The translations under genes and the position numbers were made by a program. The notes under the pieces are model-generated. The model did not search any database and had not been told where the DNA came from. It saw nothing but the letters and a program-made list of their open reading frames with translations. Shown one piece after another: positions 40,501-47,544 of a DNA stretch of 64,000 bases. Origin of the DNA: Rhizophagus irregularis (Eukaryota > Glomeromycota > Glomeromycetes > Glomerales > Glomeraceae); NCBI RefSeq assembly GCF_026210795.1, contig NC_089431.1, positions 2,108,001 to 2,172,000 of the forward strand. The letters run 5' to 3'. Every line of letters starts with the position of its first letter. Position 1 is the first letter of the stretch.

Positions 40501-43200
40501 AGATAAAGTGGAATTCGAAGTCAAAGGCAACGAATTAGTAATTAACACATATTTGTTATGATTGGCAGAAGTGTTATTAATTTGATAGAATTCTTCTGTA
40601 ATGGATAACATAAATTCCATGCCAGTCTTCGACGAGGAAATAAGAGTAGAGTCATCCATAAATACTAAATTATTAATCTTCAAATCGGAAGAAGGATTGG
40701 GAGAATCAATTAAGGATGGTGTAGAAAGAACATAAGGGTCCATCATTTCATGCTTCAAGACAGTAAGTAAGGGATCAATATAAATAACCCATAAGAGAGG
40801 AGAAATAACTTCGCCTTGGTCAATACCAATGCGAACCCTATAAGCAGGCGTGGATCCATGAGCAGTGAAAACGCTATTAATGCGTTTTGTGAAAAGGGAA
40901 AGAATAAACTTAATAGCAGAAGCTGGAAGACGTATTCGTTCTAAAGCGAAACGTAACATTGTCAAATCAACCGAGTCAAAAGCTTTAGAAATGTCTTGAG
41001 AGAGAATCCAAAGTGGGTTTTTGTTGACATCAGCATCATGGATAATAGATTCTAGAGTAATAATAGGGTCACGGCAAGAACCACCAGGAAGACCAGCGAA
41101 GTTACCACCTTTAAGAACATCATGTGTAGCCATAATAGTAGAAAGGCGATTATAAAAGAGTTTGACAAGAGATTTTCTAATCACTTCAAGTAAAGTAATA
41201 GGACGAGTATTTTTCAATTGACATTTCCATTCGTGAGGTTTGGGAATGGGAAAAACCATTGCCTGTCGCCATAAGTCAGGAATATCAGCTTTGGAAAGGC
41301 AAGCTTGAATTAAAATAAGGAGTAGAGCCGAGGAACAAGATCCAAGGTGTTTGAGCATTTCATAAGTGATCATGGAAGGACCTGAGGCTTTACCGTTAGG
41401 AGTAGAAGAAACGGTAGTTAACCATTCGTCAAGGGTAGGGGGATTCATCAAAGAATCATAGATGGAGGAGGGCACATCATCCATAGGTTGGTAAACAGAA
41501 GACCATCTATCAGGTAATGTATCTACAGATACAGGAGGAGTGGATTTTATAGGTACAAAGTTTTGGAAATGGTTAACAACAGCATCGTCTATATCCTTGG
41601 GAGCAGTTAATAACTGAGGGTGAGTGGGATGATCAACAAAGACACGATCCAAAGTGATACGGCGGCGGGTGCGAGAAAGCGCTGAATCAATGAAAGAGGA
41701 AAGGTCAGTTTCAAAATTATTGTTCCTATCGTCCAAATGAGCACGAATGGAGGAATCTTGGAATTCTTTTTCTTGAAGTAGATGGAATCCCCGTAAGGAT
41801 TTTGAAATATCGGATAAATCATCAAGAAGTGACTTGAAATCATCTTGTCGACATGATGAGAGAGAAGAGGGCAAAGTAGGAACGAAAGTAAATACTTTCT
41901 TATATAATTGCAAAATGTTTTGAAGTCTGATTAAATGAATAGACCACTTATGTTCATGAGCGGCAGAATAAGTTAAAGGATATTTGCGCAATAAACGTAT
42001 TGAATGCATAAGGCGATTTAAAAACCGATAATGTTGGGTTAAAATTTCCAGATCTTTAGGAACCTTAGGAGTATAATTATTGCCAACAGTGGAAGAAGGT
42101 AGTGTAGCGTTGGCAGCTTTAAGAATTCGTGATTGGAGATATTCGCACATTTGATTGATATGCCAGGAGGAAAAGGTTGAAGGTGAGACGTCACATAAAG
42201 CATCAGCTTTATCAGCAAATTCCGTCCATTGAATTTCAGTTACAGAATCAAATTTGAAGACGCGACGGGTTCGGCGCTTAAGTTGTCGAGCGCGAGCCAA
42301 TTTGGTAGAGGCAAAAAGTAAAGACATATCATAGTATGTTATGACGGGGTTATGATCAGATGTGCAAACATCTTGAGCATTAAAAATGCAAGCAGTAAGA
42401 GCAAATCCTTTGAGAAGAGGGCAGGACCATACATAATCAACTCGAGTAATGTGGTCATTGTGATGAAAGGTACCTAAGGAGTCGGAAAGATTAATAGGAG
42501 TATAGTCTTCATATCCGTGAGAGAGGAGATGAAAAAATAATCGGTGAATTTGTTTTGAAGCAACTTGAGGTTGATTGAAGTAAATAGGGTAATATTTGTC
42601 TAAATGCATATTAAAATCGCCACAAACAGCATGGTAAAAGCCAGCATGTTTAGTAAGGGTAAGTTGTTGAATGAGCAAATCAATAGTATCAGTGCGCAGA
42701 ACACTTTCAGCAGGGGGAGGGATATAAATAACAAATATACGCAATTTAATATTGCCTTTGAAATATAAATCAACAGAAAGTAACCGTGAAGAATAGGATT
42801 TAAAATCTTGAACATGTGAAGCAAGGGAATTTTCTATAAAAAGAGAAACACCACCAGAAGAGAGAATTTGTTTAGAAGTATCCAAATTAGAAGAGAACAC
42901 AGTATAATTAGAAATACGTTTGGATAAAAACTTCATTTGTTTAGGGTGAAGATGGGTATCCACGATACCACCAAAGGAAATATGTTTTAAGGAAAAGAAA
43001 GTAGAAATTTCTTCTAATTTAGTCTGACCATACATTTTAAGGCCATTAACATTAAAGGAAGAAATATTAAATGAATTGGGGATAGGGGAAGTGTTACTGG
43101 AAGAGGAAAATAACGATTCATGCGAAAAAATTTCAGTAACATTGTCAGGGTTGGGAGGGTTTCGTACAAAGGTATCATAATTAAAATTATTGTCCGACAT
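37573..43200 (-). CDS. LINE C ORF2 (copy 1), intact 1875-residue replicase
   Basis: Same length and domain order as the copy at 29361-34988, with a few dozen or fewer amino-acid differences by eye (for example PDNVTE for PDYVTE at the N-terminus, HHNDHI for HRNDHI, FNFLIP for YNFLIP). Motifs FNVNGL, GDFNMHLD, SDHNP, SQDISKAFDSVD, GIDQGEVISPLLW, FMDDSTL, FTDGSL, AEAAAIYA, YTDSQTA and the CRSC...HLFMC zinc motif are all retained. The start at 43200 is the first Met and lies 50 bp after the 130-codon ORF1 tail. With intact catalytic residues it could encode working replicase if transcribed. I see no promoter evidence either way. Confidence 0.95.
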   Translation of the reverse strand: MSDNNFNYDTFVRNPPNPDNVTEIFSHESLFSSSSNTSPIPNSFNISSFNVNGLKMYGQTKLEEISTFFSLKHISFGGIVDTHLHPKQMKFLSKRISNYTVFSSNLDTSKQILSSGGVSLFIENSLASHVQDFKSYSSRLLSVDLYFKGNIKLRIFVIYIPPPAESVLRTDTIDLLIQQLTLTKHAGFYHAVCGDFNMHLDKYYPIYFNQPQVASKQIHRLFFHLLSHGYEDYTPINLSDSLGTFHHNDHITRVDYVWSCPLLKGFALTACIFNAQDVCTSDHNPVITYYDMSLLFASTKLARARQLKRRTRRVFKFDSVTEIQWTEFADKADALCDVSPSTFSSWHINQMCEYLQSRILKAANATLPSSTVGNNYTPKVPKDLEILTQHYRFLNRLMHSIRLLRKYPLTYSAAHEHKWSIHLIRLQNILQLYKKVFTFVPTLPSSLSSCRQDDFKSLLDDLSDISKSLRGFHLLQEKEFQDSSIRAHLDDRNNNFETDLSSFIDSALSRTRRRITLDRVFVDHPTHPQLLTAPKDIDDAVVNHFQNFVPIKSTPPVSVDTLPDRWSSVYQPMDDVPSSIYDSLMNPPTLDEWLTTVSSTPNGKASGPSMITYEMLKHLGSCSSALLLILIQACLSKADIPDLWRQAMVFPIPKPHEWKCQLKNTRPITLLEVIRKSLVKLFYNRLSTIMATHDVLKGGNFAGLPGGSCRDPIITLESIIHDADVNKNPLWILSQDISKAFDSVDLTMLRFALERIRLPASAIKFILSLFTKRINSVFTAHGSTPAYRVRIGIDQGEVISPLLWVIYIDPLLTVLKHEMMDPYVLSTPSLIDSPNPSSDLKINNLVFMDDSTLISSSKTGMEFMLSITEEFYQINNTSANHNKYVLITNSLPLTSNSTLSPITFNLDLSSLNSVPSITITPISMTTSFRFLGVWFNIKSSRNFVKKQLKRECCSFAATIRPAKLSSKQVVYLHNAVLIPKLEYRMQVTHLSESDCHLITRSIRSVVKHKANFSRSLPNPILFLSQALGLINLFAHQRQCHITNLFLMANSSFSFIQSLFIYRLSLIQFNFLIPISPLLIKDWSIWSSLFSFKKDYIACTIALLSSTPFRLLHTQLSKLPNLTLMDGRVPLFECMTPKAFKAYFPILRKRHLFYLSQLVTLQGTHLISWKAYYDNLVGRRGPGCIPYWYKDIQQATTIPDTNNRLLSQFITTPTIDSSFYELTPCLSSPTTTKNWIVTLDDYGSPIFGKQLLVQASRGTCSIVHWVSPDCESSPGDLIRLSPCPGCAAHIPLPPSKKRNADLTLCTPTVSLQHSLILPTINERIRRNTSAVSSPFTWADIEDGVRLYYSRLDFDFDSPPDDIVEVSAPLITIESSAAAVFANSPLVVSSDSRYIFFTDGSLINLGTPNVSMGWSWMQIVPDAGFPNSIATYAHGIIRDNPSSSRAEAAAIYAVLTISPRDSEVTIYTDSQTAIDGLRSCSSYVYSNSRLYYKTTNFELWAIIERTILTKNLTVLPVKVKAHSGNYLNDFADSLANTAHTASSSILISGMDLASAHDFVLTYDNDTVCESNPRHLLKQYYQTQLMRDLLNLTRFHFISLLLSNIDYIVDWELTWFTLNFKPSHDASFTLEHASRHLTFKFKLFLDDFPTLEKLKRTRPDLYMDELTCRSCIDRMEDLMHLFMCKKRRLPMQQILQSYQNHLISKIQEAGKLADIDPTPFIAKLTSLSCWSFSSTNWSSYALVRGCLPTLFIDILVDLSIPRISAIKVIAAIHNNFVQKFRKRIWNPRSYEKSRWENAMNITYKLKTTPKPSNLPLSTYIPYSSLPPPTLHDSRDSGTDWLKNSMKYGLPWFNHFSGFMGRLTVLLNNSFCRMECRFL

Positions 43201-43250
43201 TAAAACACAATGATATAAACAGTCGGGGAGTTAAAATTTGAAGAAAGAAA

Positions 43251-45373
43251 TTAATTGGAAGAAGCCGAATCAGCTTGTTCCAGGGGAGCGCCACCAAGGG
43301 AGCCAATGAATTGCTTGATATGACCAGTAAGTTGGTCCAATTTACTTTCAATAGCGACACGACTATTTTTGAGATCATTAATTTCTTCTTGTGTGGAGGA
43401 GATGGGAGTAAAAGGAGGAGCATTTGGAGAAAGGTGAGAAGAAGGAGGTGATGTGTCAGGAACAACAGTGAATGTAGGCGAAGGTCGCATTAAAATACTT
43501 TTGGGAGGCAGCGAAGATTTAGCGGAAGACAGAATATTAAGAGGAACATGAGTTACAGGGGCATCTTCTTGCATGAGGTCCGGTTCAGGTTCATCGGGTA
43601 TAGGGAGTGGATCAAGGCCAAGGTGTGATTCAATACGAGTCATCCGTTGGTCAGCAAGTTCAAGAGCGGAGATGCGTTTGTGAAAGTTAGCAACTTCACA
43701 TTGTAATTCTCGTAAAAGGTTTAGAATGTTGTTAGCATCATCAGGAGATAATGCAGAGTTAGGAGTTTGTCGGGGTAAGGGACGTGCTGTAGAACGAGAG
43801 GAGGAGGAAAGGAGACAGATCGTTCTTTACTATTATGGCGGGCACGTTGAGAAGTATTGGGAGGGGGTTTGTTATGATTACTATTAACATCATTAGTGCG
43901 GTCATGGGAAGCGTTATTGGCTCGTCCAGAATTGGAAGCAGATCGATCTTTAGATTTGGAGCGAGATCGAGAGCGAGAGCGTGCATTGGCAATATTAGAA
44001 TTGGAGCGAGGTTGATTAACATTGAATCGTTCTTTGAGTTTTGCAACAGGGTCGCGAGTGCGGCTTCTACCTCTGGTTTGTTTGAGTGGGCAAAAATTAG
44101 GAGCACAACCTAGTTTGCCACATCTGTGACAAAGTTTATTAGTATTATCGGGGGAGGACCAGAAAAGCACTTTGCCTTGGAAGCTAACAGTCTGTTCCAT
44201 AGCAGCATCCATGGTTTCTTGGGAGTTGAAGGTGACATAGGCCCATCTTTTGGGTTTGTAGGAATTTAAAGAAAGAGGAACATTGACAGCTTTTGCACCA
44301 AGATCGCGTGTAAGAGGAGCCAAGTTGATATCCTTAACATTGGGAGGAAGTTGAGTGAGGGTGGCAACGTATTGACGGCGCGCAGCCTTTTGATCCACAG
44401 TATAGAAACATGGAGTAATTCGGAGACAGGTGGAGAAACAGTAAACAGCCCATTGGTCGGTAAAACGAGCAATTGAATCGGCGTGATCATACACAATACG
44501 GGCTTGCTGGACTTTAGCATTAGGCCTGGAGAAGAGGCGACAAGAGGTAATATTACCAAATTTTTTGAAATAGGCCATGAGGTTGTCCTTTTTGATAAAG
44601 AAAGGGATATCGGTAACTTGGATAGCCCGGAGATCTTCATTGGATCGGAGTTGGCGAGGGTCATGGGCATGAAAAATCAAGTCAGGGAACTCAGGATGAG
44701 AGGAACCAACGCACAGTTCGCGTGCTTCAGCGGTATGGAAGTGGATAACGAGGCGTTTAGCCTCACCAGAACCTGTCATACGAGCTTTTCCAGTGAATGA
44801 CTCGTACGTTTCTAAGAAAAGGTTATTCACAGCCTCAATAAGGGCTTTATTGGTAGGGAATTTCTTGAGTGATTCAGGGGCAGCATTCGGCGCAGCCGCA
44901 GCCTGAAAATCATCTCTGGTTATGGCAAAGGTCACCACTGGATCTGGGGTTTGATCGCCATCAGGAGCACCACTAGTATCCAAATTGGGCGACGCGTTAG
45001 GGGGTTGTTGCAAGTCTTTGTTTGAAGGTGCATGCATGGACGCGTCCACATTTCCAGAAGACGCGACGTGACTGGGCGCAGTTGGCGCAGCAGATTTTTT
45101 CAGGGAGGAGGCCAAAGTATTTTCGCCAGAGATATTTTGTTGAGGAGAAGAGGAAGGTCCATCTACTCCAACGTCAGCCGTCTGGTCATCGGCAACGTAG
45201 TCTTCTTCCATAGAATTTTCGGTAATCGTACGATTACGTTTCTGCTGGATAGTGTTTTCACCATCGGAGCTTGAATTATCGGAGTTGTTATTATTTTTTT
45301 GTTCTTGACGGGAAGCTTTCCTACTGTTAGGGTTATGACTTCCACGGCCTCTCTTGGCATAGTTACCAGACAT
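43251..45373 (-). pseudogene. LINE C ORF1 (copy 1), one frameshift near the C-terminus
   Basis: ATG at 45373 (MSGNYAKRGRGSHNPNS), open for 550 codons to 43721. It has a disordered Asn/Ser-rich N-terminus to about residue 160. RRM-like segments follow near 205-260 and 255-330 (IQVTDIPFFIKKDN), with a third RRM-like end (RWAYVTFNSQETMDAAM). The CHRCGKLGCAPNFC knuckle is near 425, then an SR-rich basic tract. A 1-nt deletion near 43805, compared with copy 2, changes the frame after KERSVSF. The natural C-terminal part, with the helix LNLLRELQCEVANFHKRIS and the 130-codon block ending at 43251, is therefore detached. The two LINE C copies have different ORF1 lesions. Confidence 0.85.
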
Positions 45374-45502
45374 AGTAGAGGGCTTTGAGTTGGGAATATA
45401 TAAAATATAAAATATTTATTAGTAGCTAGTATTATTTTTTTAAAAATAATAAAAATTATTTTCGTCGAAAATTTTCGTTATTGAAAAATTCAGGAGAGAG
45501 TT

Positions 45503-45774
45503 ACTGGTCAAAAACTAATATATTAGGTAGCAGATATGTATCAGATATGTACCTGATATGTGTAGTATTAATGCTGAAAATCGGGTACCTGATATGTGTA
45601 AGATATGTGTAAATATATATATCGTCTATATATCATTTACATATCATATACATATCAGTACCTGATATGTATATGATATATATATTTACACATATCTTAC
45701 ACATATCAGGTACCCGATTTTCAGCATTAATACTACACATATCAGGTACATATCTGATTAGTTTTTGACCAGTG
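45503..45774. repeat. palindrome of the CACTA-like element
   Basis: ACTGGTCAAAAACTAAT at the left and ATTAGTTTTTGACCAGT at the right enclose long inverted arms with CAGATATGTACCTGATATG and TGCTGAAAATCGGGTACC words, centred near 45635. The whole can fold into one long hairpin. Small ORFs through it are translations of the palindrome. Confidence 0.85.
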
Positions 45775-46240
45775 ATACTAGGAACACAACATGATGATAA
45801 AAAATTTTTTGATTTTTGCTCACTGGCCTTGGAAGCTAAGATTGACACTAATTTTTCCAAAATATCAAAACAAATATTTGGATTCTCAGAGTCAAAAAAC
45901 ATTTTATTTTTGGCATCACTTTTGGATTCCTTCATCATGCACTTTAAGGAACTAATTTGGTTGCCTAGATGTAATACTACTAATGCATGGGAAAAGGCTA
46001 AAAATATTGGAAAAAAGACAAATTAAATGAATCTGAAAATATGGATCGTTATTTTAAATCCCCTCATCAACAGATCAAGCAATTAAAACAGAATAAACAA
46101 CAATCAAAGAAGAATAATATAACAAATTCACAGGAAGATCAAATGGTAGAGTTTAGTGATACATCATTGGAATTGGATTCAGTACAGCTTAAAAACTTAA
46201 AAAATGAAAATCTCATATTATCAAAATGCTATATATAATT
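45775..46240 (+). pseudogene. LINE B ORF2, part 3: C-terminus
   Basis: ILGTQHDDKKFFDFCSLALE continues the frame of part 2 once the CACTA-like element is removed. FKELIWLPRCNTTNAWEKAK (about 45950-46010) corresponds to GEIWLCRNVLFHAWEES in LINE A and RKRIWNPRSYEKSRWENAM in LINE C, a conserved C-terminal segment after the zinc motif. A stop at about 46025 is followed by a Gln/Lys-rich tail in another frame to 46238. Confidence 0.8.
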
Positions 46241-46532
46241 GATTTAGCAACAGTATAATTAAACTTAAATTGGAGTTATACATAAATTTACCAAATTTGA
46301 AAGGAAAAAGGGAGGGAAAAAAAAAATAATAATAATAATAATATTTATAATAATAACAACAATTTCTATAATATAATCAATAGACATAATATTAATTATT
46401 TTTATAATCAATAGATACAACACTAATTATTTTTTATTCTATATTTATTCTTATCCATATTTTGATGATTGCATCCTACTGGGTGGATATAGCTTATGAT
46501 AATTTGTTTGTATGGTATATAAACTACATATC

Positions 46533-46573
46533 AATAAAGCATATATAAATCATTAAAAAAAAAAAAAAAAAAA
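46533..46573 (+). other. LINE B polyadenylation signal and poly(A) tail
   Basis: AATAAA at 46533-46538 precedes a run of 19 A at 46555-46573, directly before the right target duplication. The 46241-46532 stretch is the AT-rich 3' untranslated region with TAATAATAATAAT repeats. Confidence 0.85.
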
Positions 46574-46575
46574 TT

Positions 46576-47139
46576 ACCTAATGTTAAATTTTTTTCATAT
46601 TTGGGTTCTTCTTTGATTTTATTTAAAATTATAGCAGTTTCATGATTTAAGAAAGTTGTTGATATGGTTGTTCTTTTAGGAAGACCATAAACAAAACAGA
46701 GACTTTGAACAAAATTAATAAAATAAGGATGACCAATGGTTGAAAATGGTATTCCACAGCAAATAAAAAACCGTATAAGTGCTTGATCGATTTTATCTTT
46801 TCTATCCGCAGTAAGCTCAGCTGATGAATCAGAATCTGTTTTTTGTTTTCTATTCATAGTAAATGTAGTTCCAACAGCCAGCATTTCCATATATTCTGTT
46901 TTAATATACAGTGGAACATCTTTACAATACAATGCTAAATGTGACTTCAAAATTTCTGGTTTTTCTTTAAACCAGTTTTGATTACAGTAATGACATCTAG
47001 CTTTGTAATGCTCACTACTCAATGGTTCTTTAAAATAATGATCCCAGTCATGTAATTCTTTACGAACCCTTCTAACTTCTCTAATATTTTGATTATTAAA
47101 TAAATCTGTAACTCTTTCCCGAAACGAAAATTTCTGCAT
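46576..47139 (-). pseudogene. hAT-2 transposase, first exon with BED zinc finger
   Basis: The minus-strand reading starts at 47139 (MQKFSFRERVTDLFNN). A BED-type finger follows, CHYCNQNWFKEKP...HLALYC, with the DNA-binding C-x2-C...H-x4-C pattern, and then the helical dimerisation region (DKIDQALIRFFICCGIPFST, FVQSLCFVYGLPKRTT) to YEKNLTL at the exon end. The next bases, GGTAATTT, are a splice donor that LINE B interrupted. The partner exon is at 6725-7115. The protein would bind element ends and catalyse transposition, but this gene is split by 39 kb and truncated downstream. No stop occurs in this exon. Confidence 0.75.
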
Positions 47140-47540
47140 AATAATTTTTTTTTAAAAAAATAATCCCCTTTATTAAATTTTATTACACAAATATAAAAAT
47201 GTCTGCTGAATTTTTTTCTTTTGAACAATTATTGTTTAATAATTATTATTTCAATGATATCAATAAATAAAACAATAAAATATAAAAGTATTACATGTAG
47301 TTAAAAAAATCAAAATATTAAGAAAAATGCATTATTTTTTATTAAAAAAATCTGTTTTTGATGATATGCATTTTTATGTTAAAAATACAAACGTAAAAAA
47401 ATGGATCGGCCAGATAATTTAATGGATTATTTATCTATTAATCCATTAGATCAACCGGCCAAAAATGATTTGCGAAAATTGATTAAATATTATTTTATCT
47501 GGTATTCTCATGACAAATACATAAAGCTGTTATCATTAAA
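47140..47540. other. AT-rich spacer with a small inverted repeat
   Basis: There is no gene. An imperfect inverted repeat at about 47403-47460 (GGCCAGATAATTTAATGG against CCATTAGATCAACCGGCC) surrounds TTATTTATC. It may be a decayed transposon end. I cannot assign it. Confidence 0.35.
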
Positions 47541-47544
47541 AAAA

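Larger units (their letters stand above)
37315..45502 (-). mobile_element. LINE C copy 1, near-intact non-LTR retrotransposon
   Basis: Same structure and length as copy 2. It is flanked by ACTGGTCAAAAACTA at 37300-37314 and 45503-45517. Its 5' end touches the terminal repeat of the CACTA-like palindrome, and its 3' end is separated from copy 2 by about 20 bp of host sequence (CACTACT between two terminal-repeat copies). Separate target duplications around each copy argue for two insertions over a simple tandem duplication. Confidence 0.9.
29084..45774. mobile_element. CACTA-like element in LINE B, expanded by two LINE C insertions
   Basis: The element starts CACTGGTCAAAAAC (29084) and ends GTTTTTGACCAGTG (45774), with ATA on both outer sides (29081-29083, 45775-45777). 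The CACT start and 3-bp duplication fit the CACTA (EnSpm) superfamily. An equally consistent reading is ACTGG ends with a 5-bp duplication GATAC. Removal restores LINE B as KLNQ-ILGTQHDDK. Its own sequence is only the left terminal repeat, a short second copy of it (37292-37314) and the palindrome 45503-45774, so it is a small foldback-type non-autonomous element. No transposase is present. Confidence 0.8.
7123..46573 (+). mobile_element. LINE B, one non-LTR retrotransposon spread over 39 kb by nested insertions
   Basis: LINE B lies between matching 22-bp flanks, ATTACCTAATGTTAGATT... at 7101-7122 and ATTACCTAATGTTAAATT... at 46573-46594 (one mismatch). It ends in AATAAA (46533) followed by an A-run at 46555-46573. 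Its ORF2 is in three pieces (7270-10248, 27346-29083, 45775-46240). These rejoin when the TIR element 10249-27345 and the CACTA-like element 29084-45774 are removed with one ATA each. Without its guests the element is about 5.7 kb. I see no ORF1 between 7123 and 7270, so it is 5'-truncated or lacks ORF1. It landed in the hAT-2 gene. Confidence 0.8.

Noticed and set aside
29361-45373. segmental tandem duplication as the origin of the two LINE C copies
   Set aside because: Each copy has its own target duplication with different extents, and host sequence lies between them. Not fully excluded; see the LINE C finding.
45503-45774. origin or promoter palindrome
   Set aside because: The inverted arms include the CACTA-type terminal repeat and end at a duplication, so a transposon palindrome explains it.
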